64,000 nt of DNA from Bacteroides stercoris ATCC 43183 (GTDB lineage Bacteria > Bacteroidota > Bacteroidia > Bacteroidales > Bacteroidaceae), in NCBI RefSeq assembly GCF_025147325.1, contig NZ_CP102262.1, forward strand, positions 2,790,001 to 2,854,000. The letters run 5' to 3'. Of the stretch, positions 18,002-25,903 are shown piece by piece. The notes beneath the pieces are model-generated. The model was not told the origin of the DNA. It saw nothing but the letters and a program-made list of their open reading frames with translations, and searched no databases. Within the stretch, counting starts at the first letter, position 1, and the number at the start of each line of letters is the position of its first letter. The position numbers and the translations under genes are program-made.

Positions 18002-19480
18002 TCAGAGAATGCTTTTTACTGTTTCCAGCATACCCTTCTCCTGGATAGAGTTCAGGAAGCCGGTTACCATATCCGTCAGTCCCGGAATGGCGTTCAAGTC
18101 TCCGTGCTCGCCCCAGATGAGGTCTTTGGCTGCCAATACGCCTTCCGCTACTTTGCGGGTATCGCCTGTTGCCCAAAGTTCTTTCAGCAGTTGCATGATT
18201 TCGGGAGCATCGTTCGGGGTGATTTCAGCGCCGTCGGCACGCACGCCGCCCTTGTAATATGTGATGATGGCGGCAAGACCGAGTACGAGGCCTTTCGGAA
18301 GTTCGCCCTTGCGTTCCAGATAAGTCTTCAAGCCCGGCAGGTCGCGGGTCTGGTATTTCGGGAAGGAATTCAGCATGATGCTGGTTACCTGGTGCTCTAC
18401 GTAAGGATTGTCGAAACGTTCCAATACATCGGCTGCGAACTTCTTCAGTTCGTCCATAGGCAGATTCAGTGTCTGCATCAGTTCGTCGAACTGTACTTTA
18501 CGGACATACTTGCCGATAACGGGATGGTTGCAGGCATCGCGCACGATGTTTACGCCGCTCAGGTAAGCCACCGGAGAAAGCACGGTGTGAGGACCGTTCA
18601 GCAAAGTAACCTTTCTTTCGTGGTAAGGGGCTTCGGACTTCACGAAGAGTACGTTCAATCCCGCCTTGTTTGCAGGGAATTCCTCTGCCAACTGGCGGAG
18701 AGAGAGATTCTCGGCTGCCTCGATAACCCACAGGTGGAAGATTTCGGCCTGTACAACCAGGTTGTCGGCATAACAGATTTTCTTTTGAATCTGCGCAATC
18801 TCCTTGCGCGGGAAGCCCGGAACGATGCGGTCTACCAGAGTGGCGCATACATAGCAGTACTTTGTAAACCAGGTCTTGAACTTCTCGTAATCCGCTCCGA
18901 AGTCGTCTTTCCACAGTTCGATGTACTGGTAGATACATTCTTTCAGGTGATGTCCGTTCAGGAAAATCAATTCGCAAGGCATGATGATAAGACCTTTGCT
19001 CTTGTCGCCCTTGAACGTCTTGAAGCGACGGAACAGCAACTGGGTCAGCTTGCCCGGATAAGAAGATGCGGGGGCGTCGCTGAACTTGCAGTTCGGGTCG
19101 AACGCGATGCCGGCTTCCGTGGTGTTGGAGATAACGAAACGGATTTCGGGCTGGTCGGCAAGCGCCATGAATGCAGAGTTCTGAGAATAGGGATTCAATG
19201 CGCGGCTGATGCAGTCGATACGCGTGAGGCTGTTTACCGCTTCACCGTTCAAACGGCCCTGCAGGTTGACATGGTAAAGGCAGTCCTGGCCGTTCAGCCA
19301 TTCCGCCATTCCTTTTTCGATAGGCTGAACCACTACAACACTGCCGTTGAAGTCGGTCTTTTGGTTCATGTTGTAAACAATCCAGTCTACAAATGCACGA
19401 AGGAAGTTACCTTCACCGAACTGGATGATTCGTTCGGGAGCAACGGACTTGGGAGCCGTCTGTTTGTTTAATGCTTTCAT
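18002..19480 (-). CDS. uxaB: Altronate oxidoreductase / tagaturonate reductase
   Basis: This 492-residue NAD-dependent enzyme reduces D-tagaturonate to D-altronate in galacturonate catabolism. It belongs to the mannitol/altronate long-chain dehydrogenase family: N-terminal RIIQFGEGNFLRAFVDWIV, the middle ISNTTEAGIAFDP, and the C-terminal catalytic stretch with the Lys/Asn/His pattern in KVTLLNGPHTVLSPVAYLSG. Length is right for UxaB rather than mannitol dehydrogenase. It follows the LacI-type gene by 65 bases on the same strand and faces uxaC from the other side, forming a hexuronate block. The altronate dehydratase uxaA is not in the window. Confidence 0.93.
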   Translation of the reverse strand: MKALNKQTAPKSVAPERIIQFGEGNFLRAFVDWIVYNMNQKTDFNGSVVVVQPIEKGMAEWLNGQDCLYHVNLQGRLNGEAVNSLTRIDCISRALNPYSQNSAFMALADQPEIRFVISNTTEAGIAFDPNCKFSDAPASSYPGKLTQLLFRRFKTFKGDKSKGLIIMPCELIFLNGHHLKECIYQYIELWKDDFGADYEKFKTWFTKYCYVCATLVDRIVPGFPRKEIAQIQKKICYADNLVVQAEIFHLWVIEAAENLSLRQLAEEFPANKAGLNVLFVKSEAPYHERKVTLLNGPHTVLSPVAYLSGVNIVRDACNHPVIGKYVRKVQFDELMQTLNLPMDELKKFAADVLERFDNPYVEHQVTSIMLNSFPKYQTRDLPGLKTYLERKGELPKGLVLGLAAIITYYKGGVRADGAEITPNDAPEIMQLLKELWATGDTRKVAEGVLAAKDLIWGEHGDLNAIPGLTDMVTGFLNSIQEKGMLETVKSIL

Positions 19481-19545
19481 CTTGAAAATGATTTTAATTA
19501 TGATTGTTGGATTATGATTGATAGTCTTTCTTACTATATGCAGGA

Positions 19546-20607
19546 TTATTCAAACTCAAAATAGAAGTCGATGTTTTCCTTCATCAGGATGTCGATAGGC
19601 ATATATTTTACGGCTGTGACCGGTTTTTTGAATACCACGTGATTGCACAGCGCTTTAATGCCGCAATAGCCTTGCAGTCCCGGCCGCTGCCCGATGAGAT
19701 AGTTCACTTCACCGTTTTTCAGGTGTTCCACATTCTTCTGAAGCAGGTCGTAGCCGACCAGTGCATCCAGCTTCAGATTCTTTTTCTGCAAGTAGTCCGC
19801 CACTTGATACACGCGTGAGTTGAACACGACCCCTAAAGCGGCTTTGGGATGTCCGGAGAAGAAAGCATCCAGCACTTCCTCGTTGGCGGCGGTGTCTTCT
19901 TTGTGGAGAACGACATCGTGTATAGTCAGGTTTTTGTGCTCGGCCGCAAGATACTGCATAAAGCCTTCCAGGCGCCGTTGCATCTGCACCTCGGCGGGGC
20001 TGTTTTTCTGATTGTTCAGGAAAAGCGCCAGCTCCTGCCCTTCCCGGTAGCGGCGCATCAGTATTTTGGCGGCAATGTATCCGCTGACTTTGGAGTCCTG
20101 GCCTATATAGCATAGTGCATGAGTCTGCTCCATATTGAAGTCGATGAAGGCATAAGGTATCTTTTTATCTTCCAGATACGACGTCAGCTTCAGGGTATCA
20201 TCCTGAAAATTCGGGGCTATCAACACCCCGTCGGCAACAACGGATTGAAGTTGCGCACATGCCGTTTCATAGGACGCTTTATCCGCATGGCTGTAAAAAA
20301 GATAGTCCACCCCTACGTTGAACGGCCGCAGCTCTTGCGCGGCACGGTCTATGCCCGCCGCAACGGAGTGCCAGTAATCATGCTCTATATAATAAGGTAT
20401 GATACATACTATATGGTAGCGTTTCTTTGCCGCCAGACCTATGGCAAACATGTTGGGATGATAATCGATTTCATCGAGGACTTTTTGAACCTTATCTCTG
20501 CTTGCACGGGATACGTCGCCCCGGTTATGAAGCACGCGGTCTACGGTTCCGGCAGAGACGCCGGCCATGCGTGCAATGTCTTTTATCGTATAATTCTTGT
20601 TTTCCAT
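19546..20607 (-). CDS. LacI-family regulator of hexuronate genes
   Basis: This 353-residue protein has a LacI-type helix-turn-helix at residues 5-52 (YTIKDIARMAGVSAGTVDRVLHNRGDVSRASRDKVQKVLDEIDYHPN) and a periplasmic-binding-protein-like sensor from about residue 60 (YHIVCIIPYYIEHDYWHSVAAGIDRAAQ). The PxNVDRVL-like SAGTVDRVL hinge preceding the minor-groove helix is typical. It sits between uxaB and uxaC and is divergent from uxaC; the shared 230-base region holds a nine-base inverted repeat at the uxaC transcription start. It most likely represses both uxa genes until a hexuronate intermediate binds; the effector is not known. Minus-strand -7 box TATCTTTG lies at 20680-20673. Confidence 0.88.
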   Translation of the reverse strand: MENKNYTIKDIARMAGVSAGTVDRVLHNRGDVSRASRDKVQKVLDEIDYHPNMFAIGLAAKKRYHIVCIIPYYIEHDYWHSVAAGIDRAAQELRPFNVGVDYLFYSHADKASYETACAQLQSVVADGVLIAPNFQDDTLKLTSYLEDKKIPYAFIDFNMEQTHALCYIGQDSKVSGYIAAKILMRRYREGQELALFLNNQKNSPAEVQMQRRLEGFMQYLAAEHKNLTIHDVVLHKEDTAANEEVLDAFFSGHPKAALGVVFNSRVYQVADYLQKKNLKLDALVGYDLLQKNVEHLKNGEVNYLIGQRPGLQGYCGIKALCNHVVFKKPVTAVKYMPIDILMKENIDFYFEFE

Positions 20608-20688
20608 CTTCTCCCGCCCTAAGGTGTTTAAAGGTCTTACATTTAAAACTTAAATATTATAAATATTTGCCGCAAAGATACGAATTAT

Positions 20689-20719
20689 TTTGTTTCTCCA
20701 AGTAAAATTTCTACTTTTG
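20689..20719 (+). promoter_or_regulatory. Promoter of uxaC
   Basis: TTTG at 20689-20692 and TACTTTTG at 20712-20719 are separated by exactly 19 bases. Transcription should start near 20725, inside the left arm of the inverted repeat described next. Confidence 0.75.
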
Positions 20720-20722
20720 TGT

Positions 20723-20758
20723 TCGATAACGGTTAATAAAAGCAAAAAGCGTTATCGA
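20723..20758. promoter_or_regulatory. Candidate operator for the LacI-type regulator
   Basis: TCGATAACG (20723-20731) and CGTTATCGA (20750-20758) form a perfect nine-base inverted repeat with an 18-base spacer. The left arm begins four bases after the -7 box of uxaC. Each arm also starts a degenerate palindrome of the form GATAACGsTT, so it may be two adjacent LacI-type sites. A bound protein would block the uxaC start. Confidence 0.6.
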
Positions 20759-20837
20759 GCCTATTAGCTTTACAATCAATACTATATAGGTGTAACGACA
20801 AGAAAGTAAAATTTTTAGATACTTAAAACACAAGAAG

Positions 20838-22244
20838 ATGAAAAACTTTATGGACGAGAACTTCCTGTTGCAGACTGAAACCGCGCAGAAGTTGTACCAC
20901 GAACATGCGGCTAAAATGCCGATTATTGACTATCACTGTCATTTAATTCCACAAATGGTAGCAGACGACTACCAATTCAAGTCACTGACGGAAATCTGGC
21001 TGGGAGGCGACCACTACAAGTGGCGTGCCATGCGCACCAACGGTGTGGACGAACGTTTCTGTACCGGCAAGGACACCACCGATTGGGAAAAGTTTGAGAA
21101 ATGGGCGGAAACCGTACCTTATACTTTCCGCAATCCTTTGTATCACTGGACGCACCTGGAGTTGAAGACGGCATTCGGCATTGACAAGATTCTGAACCCC
21201 AAGACCGCACGTGAAATCTACGACGAATGTAACGAGAAACTGAAACAACCCGAATATTCTGCCCGCGGCATGATGCGCCGTTATCACGTGGAAACCGTGT
21301 GTACTACGGACGACCCCATTGACTCGCTGGAATATCATATCAAGACCCGTGAGAGCGGATTTGAGATAAAGATGCTTCCTACCTGGCGCCCCGACAAGGC
21401 GATGGCGGTGGAAGTTCCCGGCGATTTCCGTGCTTACGTAGAGAAGCTGGCGGAAGTAAGCGGTGTGACTATTTCTACTTTCGACGATATGATTGCCGCT
21501 TTGCGCAAGCGTCATGACTTCTTTGCCGCCCAAGGATGCAAGCTGTCCGACCACGGCATCGAAGAATTCTATGCGGAAGACTATACGGATGCGGAAATTA
21601 AGGCAATCTTCAATAAGGTATATGGCGGTACTGCACTGACTAAGGAAGAAATCCTGAAGTTCAAGTCGGCTATGCTGGTTGCCTTTGGCGAGATGGATTG
21701 GGAAAAGGGCTGGACACAGCAATTCCACTACGGGGCTATCCGCAACAACAACAGCAAAATGTTCAAACTGCTCGGTCCCGACACTGGTTTCGACTCTATC
21801 GGCGAGTTTACAACCGCCAAGGCGATGGCTAAATTCCTCGACCGTCTGAATTCGGAAGGCAAACTGACAAAGACCATTCTGTATAATCTGAACCCATGTG
21901 CCAATGAGGTAATCGCTACCATGTTGGGCAACTTCCAGGACGGTACTGTTGCCGGCAAGATTCAATTCGGTTCGGGATGGTGGTTCCTCGACCAGAAAGA
22001 CGGTATGGAAAAACAGATGAATGCACTCTCCGTACTCGGCCTGCTGAGCCGTTTCGTAGGTATGCTGACAGACTCGCGTTCTTTCCTCTCCTACCCGCGT
22101 CATGAATACTTCCGCCGCACGTTGTGTAACCTCGTAGGCCGTGATGTGGAAAACGGTGAAATTCCTGTTTCCGAAATGGAACGCGTCAATCAGATGATTG
22201 AGGACATCAGTTATTACAACGCCAAGAAGTTCTTCCAGTTCTAA
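20838..22244 (+). CDS. uxaC: Glucuronate isomerase
   Basis: This 468-residue enzyme interconverts D-glucuronate/D-fructuronate and D-galacturonate/D-tagaturonate. It has the amidohydrolase-like TIM barrel of the family: MPIIDYHCHLIPQMVADDYQF near the N-terminus with the metal-binding HxH, ETVCTTDDPIDSLEYH in the middle, and FGSGWWFLDQKDGMEKQMNALSVLGLLSRFVGMLTDSRSFLSYPRHEYFRR near the end. Length is normal. It is transcribed alone, opposite to the regulator, and supplies substrate for uxaB; a hairpin terminator follows. Confidence 0.96.
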   Translation: MKNFMDENFLLQTETAQKLYHEHAAKMPIIDYHCHLIPQMVADDYQFKSLTEIWLGGDHYKWRAMRTNGVDERFCTGKDTTDWEKFEKWAETVPYTFRNPLYHWTHLELKTAFGIDKILNPKTAREIYDECNEKLKQPEYSARGMMRRYHVETVCTTDDPIDSLEYHIKTRESGFEIKMLPTWRPDKAMAVEVPGDFRAYVEKLAEVSGVTISTFDDMIAALRKRHDFFAAQGCKLSDHGIEEFYAEDYTDAEIKAIFNKVYGGTALTKEEILKFKSAMLVAFGEMDWEKGWTQQFHYGAIRNNNSKMFKLLGPDTGFDSIGEFTTAKAMAKFLDRLNSEGKLTKTILYNLNPCANEVIATMLGNFQDGTVAGKIQFGSGWWFLDQKDGMEKQMNALSVLGLLSRFVGMLTDSRSFLSYPRHEYFRRTLCNLVGRDVENGEIPVSEMERVNQMIEDISYYNAKKFFQF

Positions 22245-22272
22245 AAGACGGGAATGAGATAATTTTAAAATC

Positions 22273-22319
22273 AGCCCTTCCATGCTTGATACCTTATGGC
22301 AAGCGTGGAAGGGCTTTTC
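22273..22319 (+). terminator. Intrinsic terminator after uxaC
   Basis: AGCCCTTCCATGCTTG (22273-22288) pairs with 22300-22315 with one mismatch-like T-G pair, followed by TTTT. The minus strand lacks a clear T-tract. Confidence 0.85.
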
Positions 22320-22361
22320 ATTGGATACCGCTGAATTAAGCTTTCCTGTGCAGCAGATACC

Positions 22362-23054
22362 TTACAGGAGATATTCCATTATATCCGTGATGTTTTTTAA
22401 CCGGATGAAGTTGGGATGCGCAATATCCCCATCATGGGTTTCATACTGCCAGGTGACGTGGTAAGGAATGTGGGCTGCATATCCGCCCAGCTCCAAAACC
22501 GGCAGTATGTCCGACTTGACGGAGTTTCCCAACATCAGGAAATTCTGCGGGGCGCATTCCACGGTGGTAAGTAGTTTCCGATAATCGGCTTCTTTCTTGT
22601 CACTCATTATCTCGATGTGGCAGAAGTAGTGCATCAATCCCGACTCCCGGACTTTTCTTCTTTGGTCGAACAGGTCTCCTTTGGTCGCCAGTACCAGCCT
22701 GTATTTTCCTTGCAGGCGGAGCAGCACCTCTTCCACCCCGTCCAGAAGCGTTACGGGTCTTTGAAGAAGCTCCTGCCCCAACCTGACGATTTCTTTCACG
22801 CAATGCATGTTACCTTCTCCTCCGGTAATCCGGCAGGCTGTTTCAATCATGCTGAGCATCATGCTTTTCAAACCGTAGCCATACATGTGCAGGTTTTTCA
22901 TCTCTGTCTTGAACAGTTCCTGCGAAACGGCACTCTGCGGTTGGTACGCTTTCAGTAAATCACAGAACTGATGCTCAAACTCCTGAAAATAAACCTCGTT
23001 TTCCCAAAGGGTATCGTCTGCATCGAATGCTACTACTTCTATTTTATCTTTCAT
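22362..23054 (-). CDS. HAD-superfamily hydrolase (YjjG/HAD-IA like)
   Basis: This 230-residue protein is a haloacid-dehalogenase type phosphatase. Motif I is VVAFDADDTLWENE with the nucleophilic Asp and its acid/base partner two residues later, motif II is VLATKGD, and the C-terminal motif is FLMLGNSVKSDILPVLELGGYAAHIPY. A helical cap lies between motif I and II. The substrate cannot be read from the sequence; small phosphorylated metabolites or nucleotides are usual. It is divergent from the POT transporter and shares an interleaved promoter region with it. Confidence 0.88.
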   Translation of the reverse strand: MKDKIEVVAFDADDTLWENEVYFQEFEHQFCDLLKAYQPQSAVSQELFKTEMKNLHMYGYGLKSMMLSMIETACRITGGEGNMHCVKEIVRLGQELLQRPVTLLDGVEEVLLRLQGKYRLVLATKGDLFDQRRKVRESGLMHYFCHIEIMSDKKEADYRKLLTTVECAPQNFLMLGNSVKSDILPVLELGGYAAHIPYHVTWQYETHDGDIAHPNFIRLKNITDIMEYLL

Positions 23055-23080
23055 ACGTTGTCCGTTTTATTGTTATTGAG

Positions 23081-23099
23081 TATATTTGCTGCAAATATA
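23081..23099. promoter_or_regulatory. Interleaved divergent -7 boxes (HAD gene / POT gene)
   Basis: TATATTTG on the plus strand (23081-23088) and TATATTTG on the minus strand (23099-23092) are three bases apart and form a palindrome. The first points to the transporter at 23133, the second to the hydrolase starting at 23054. RNA polymerase at one should exclude the other. Confidence 0.6.
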
Positions 23100-23132
23100 A
23101 GTAATTAAAACATAACTATTAATCAGTAAAGG

Positions 23133-24515
23133 ATGACTCAATCACCCCAAACTAATGCCAAAGGTTTCAGCAAAGCCTTTTGGGTAAGCAACACAGTAGA
23201 ACTTTTTGAACGCATGGCATATTATGCCGTATTTATTGTTCTTACCATTTATCTGTCCAACATTTTAGGTTTTAACGATTTTGAAGCGAGTATGATTTCC
23301 GGCCTGTTTTCGGGCGGACTGTATCTGCTTCCCATTTTTACCGGAGCTTATGCCGATAAGATAGGTTTCCGTAAATCAATGATTATCGCATTTTCCTTAC
23401 TGTCTGCAGGATATTTGGGTCTGGGCGTGCTGCCTACACTGCTGGAAGCTGCCGGACTGGTGGAATATGGCGAAGTTACGCGCTTTTCAGGGCTGGCCGA
23501 CAGTAGCGAACGGTGGATGATTGTTCCCGTTTTGTTTGTCATCATGCTCGGCGGTTCGTTCATCAAATCTATCATATCCGCATCGGTTGCGAAAGAAACC
23601 ACCGAAGCAACCCGCGCCCGTGGTTATTCAATCTTTTATATGATGGTGAACTTCGGTGCTTTTACCGGAAAGACCATTATCGACCCCTTACGCAACGCTA
23701 TCGGTGAGCAGGCCTATATCTATATCAACTTCTTCTCTGCCACAATGACTATTCTGGCGTTGCTGTCCGTTGTCCTTCTGTATAAATCGGCACATACGGC
23801 AGGCGAAGGTAAAAGTATGCGCGAAATAGGCCAAGGTTTTCTGCGCATCATCACCAACTGGCGTTTATTGATTCTTATCCTTATCGTAACTGGATTCTGG
23901 ATGGTACAGCAACAATTATATGCCACAATGCCCAAGTATGTTATCCGTATGGCGGGCGAAACGGCCAAGCCGGGCTGGATAGCCAATGTAAATCCTTTTG
24001 TTGTGGTTTGCTGTGTAAGTTTCATCACCAGGTGGATGGCAAAGCGTACGGCTATTACGTCCATGAACATCGGTATGTTCCTGATTCCTGTTTCCGCGTT
24101 ACTGATGGCGTGTGGAAACCTGCTGGGCAACGAGATTATTTCCGGCATGAGCAATATTACATTGATGATGATACTCGGTATTGTAGTTCAAGCTTTGGCG
24201 GAATGCTTTATTTCTCCGCGCTATCTGGAATATTTCTCTTTACAGGCTCCTGAGGGAGAAGAAGGCATGTATCTCGGATTCAGCCATCTCCATTCTTTCC
24301 TGTCCTCTATTTTCGGTTTTGGCATAGCGGGTGTATTGCTTACCAAATATTGTCCCGACCCGGCTTTATTTGCAACCCGGGAAGCTTGGGAAGCTGCCAG
24401 CGTCAATGCGCATTACATCTGGTATTACTTTGCGGGAATAGGATTGGTGGCTGCCATAGCGTTGCTGATTTTTGCCAAAACCACCGAATCCATCGACAAA
24501 AAGAAGAAAGTATAA
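23133..24515 (+). CDS. POT/PTR-family proton-coupled transporter
   Basis: This 460-residue integral membrane protein looks like a proton-dependent oligopeptide transporter of the major facilitator superfamily. The N-terminal helix carries NTVELFERMAYYAVFIVLTIYLSN, which corresponds to the ExxER-FxYY motif for proton coupling. GAYADKIGFRKSMIIAFSLLSAGYLGLG is the loop 2-3 signature and SIFYMMVNFGAFTGKTI matches the POT family stretch before helix 5. About 12 hydrophobic segments can be counted. It is slightly shorter than typical POT proteins, and the substrate (di-/tripeptides or related) is inferred. A MITE-like repeat lies after it. Confidence 0.82.
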   Translation: MTQSPQTNAKGFSKAFWVSNTVELFERMAYYAVFIVLTIYLSNILGFNDFEASMISGLFSGGLYLLPIFTGAYADKIGFRKSMIIAFSLLSAGYLGLGVLPTLLEAAGLVEYGEVTRFSGLADSSERWMIVPVLFVIMLGGSFIKSIISASVAKETTEATRARGYSIFYMMVNFGAFTGKTIIDPLRNAIGEQAYIYINFFSATMTILALLSVVLLYKSAHTAGEGKSMREIGQGFLRIITNWRLLILILIVTGFWMVQQQLYATMPKYVIRMAGETAKPGWIANVNPFVVVCCVSFITRWMAKRTAITSMNIGMFLIPVSALLMACGNLLGNEIISGMSNITLMMILGIVVQALAECFISPRYLEYFSLQAPEGEEGMYLGFSHLHSFLSSIFGFGIAGVLLTKYCPDPALFATREAWEAASVNAHYIWYYFAGIGLVAAIALLIFAKTTESIDKKKKV

Positions 24516-24620
24516 TCTTTTATATTGCATATTTTCGCTATATTTGTCGCCCGATGTAAAGACAGGTCGCATCCGGCATAAATTAAGCATGCTTAATTCT
24601 GTCCTCATGGCACTGTCTTT

Positions 24621-24762
24621 GAGGGGTGTCGAAATACACTTGATGATTTTTTAGGCACGGATTACACGGATTTCACGGAAAAAAGAATAAAGAAAATCTG
24701 TGCTTTCCATGTAATCCGTGCCTAAAAAGAAACAAATAATAAGCGAATTTTAACATACCCTC
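24621..24762. repeat. MITE-like hairpin element, copy 1
   Basis: This 142-base element has imperfect ends related as inverted repeats (GAGGGGTGTCGAAAT at the left; the right end complement begins GAGGGTATGTTAAAAT). Inside, a perfect 19-base inverted repeat at 24648-24666 and 24710-24728 (TTTTTAGGCACGGATTACA and complement) can form a long hairpin. A second copy with the same order of parts is at 56310-56476. It encodes nothing and lies between two genes on the same strand. Confidence 0.8.
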
Positions 24763-24783
24763 TTTTTAATTAAGGAGATTAGA

Positions 24784-25587
24784 ATGAAAGTAAGATTTAT
24801 AAGCCTTGCAAGTGGTAGCAGTGGCAACTGCTATTATATAGGCACAGAAAAATACGGAATACTTATTGATGCCGGTATCGCTGTCCGTACCATAAAAAAA
24901 GGATTAAAAGAGGCAGGTATCAACATGGAAATGATACGTGCGGTGTTTGTTACCCATGACCATGCCGACCATATAAAAGCGGTAGGCGGATTGGGAGAAA
25001 AACTGAATATACCTATTTATACAACGGCACGCATTCACGAAGGTATTAATAAGAGTTATTGCATGACGGAGAAGTTGCATTCATCCGTCCGCTATCTGGA
25101 GAAACAACAGCCTATGCAACTGGAAGATTTCCGTATCGAATCTTTTGAAGTTCCTCATGACGGTACGGACAATGTGGGATATTGCATCGAGATAGACGGA
25201 AAGGTATTCTCTTTTCTTACCGACCTCGGAGAAATAACTCCTACCGCAGCACATTATATCTGCAAAGCCAACTATTTGATACTGGAAGCCAATTACGATG
25301 ATGAAATGCTGCGTATGGGTACTTATCCCCAATACCTGAAAGAGCGCATAACCGGTCGTACCGGACACATGAGTAACATTGATACCGCAGAATTCCTTGC
25401 AGAAAATTTCACAGAACATCTGCAATACATCTGGCTTTGCCATCTAAGTAAAGATAACAATCACCCGGAGCTGGCCTATAAAACTGTTGAATGGAAATTA
25501 AGAGAAAAAGGTATCATCGTAGGTAAAGACGTACAACTCTGCGCTTTAAAGAGAACTACGCCTTCCGAACTATATGAGTTTGAATAA
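24784..25587 (+). CDS. Metallo-beta-lactamase-fold hydrolase (YycJ/WalJ type)
   Basis: This 267-residue cytoplasmic protein has the metallo-beta-lactamase fold with SLASGSSGNCYYIGTEKYGILIDAG at the N-terminus and the metal-binding THDHADH motif at about 57-63. Later ligands are in EVPHDGTDN, SFLTDLGE and WLCHLSKDNN. The SGSSGN start is typical of the YycJ/WalJ group, predicted 5'-3' exonucleases. It has no close operon partner; the MITE-like element is just upstream and the tRNA-Lys downstream. Confidence 0.88.
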   Translation: MKVRFISLASGSSGNCYYIGTEKYGILIDAGIAVRTIKKGLKEAGINMEMIRAVFVTHDHADHIKAVGGLGEKLNIPIYTTARIHEGINKSYCMTEKLHSSVRYLEKQQPMQLEDFRIESFEVPHDGTDNVGYCIEIDGKVFSFLTDLGEITPTAAHYICKANYLILEANYDDEMLRMGTYPQYLKERITGRTGHMSNIDTAEFLAENFTEHLQYIWLCHLSKDNNHPELAYKTVEWKLREKGIIVGKDVQLCALKRTTPSELYEFE

Positions 25588-25625
25588 AAATATGCCGATT
25601 TCATCGAAAAAAACTCCTGGAATTG

Positions 25626-25656
25626 TTTGCAAAATAAAATAAAAGGACTACCTTTG
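25626..25656 (+). promoter_or_regulatory. Promoter of tRNA-Lys
   Basis: TTTG at 25626-25629 and TACCTTTG at 25649-25656 with 19 bases between them match the Bacteroides consensus; the tRNA begins 26 bases later. Confidence 0.75.
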
Positions 25657-25681
25657 CACCCGCAAATGAGACATTGGCGAT

Positions 25682-25754
25682 GCACTCTTAGCTCAGTTGG
25701 TAGAGCAACTGACTCTTAATCAGTGGGTCCAGGGTTCGAATCCCTGAGGGTGTA
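25682..25754 (+). tRNA. tRNA-Lys (anticodon CTT)
   Basis: A 73-base cloverleaf can be drawn: acceptor stem GCACTCT with AGGGTGT, D stem GCTC/GAGC, anticodon stem ACTGA/TCAGT around the loop CTCTTAA (anticodon CTT, Lys), and T stem CAGGG/CCCTG with loop TTCGAAT. The discriminator base is A and CCA is not encoded. Confidence 0.96.
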
Positions 25755-25783
25755 CGAATAAAAAAAGTAAATTGAAGAAAAGA

Positions 25784-25819
25784 CTCTGAAAGTTATTGAC
25801 TTTCAGAGATTTTTCTTTT
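25784..25819 (+). terminator. Terminator after tRNA-Lys
   Basis: CTCTGAAAGT (25784-25793) pairs perfectly with ACTTTCAGAG (25799-25808) around a five-base loop, followed by a T-rich run. Confidence 0.88.
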
Positions 25820-25903
25820 ATGCCCCCAGAAATATACAGAAACAACGGCTCGGTTTGGACCCACGTAAAAAGGGTCAACGTAAAAACCTGAGGGATTCAT
25901 AGC

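Noticed and set aside
18104..22283. Long opposite-strand frames against uxaB (18104-19471) and uxaC (20982-22283)
   Set aside because: Both mirror well-identified enzymes and show no motifs of their own. Long antisense frames are common where codon use avoids certain triplets.
22282..22464. Small plus-strand frame behind uxaC
   Set aside because: It begins inside the uxaC terminator hairpin and runs antisense to the HAD gene; no promoter or family resemblance.
25820..25871. Possible integration site remnant between tRNA-Lys and the IS
   Set aside because: No copy of the tRNA 3' end and no integrase gene is found in the window, so an attachment site cannot be supported.
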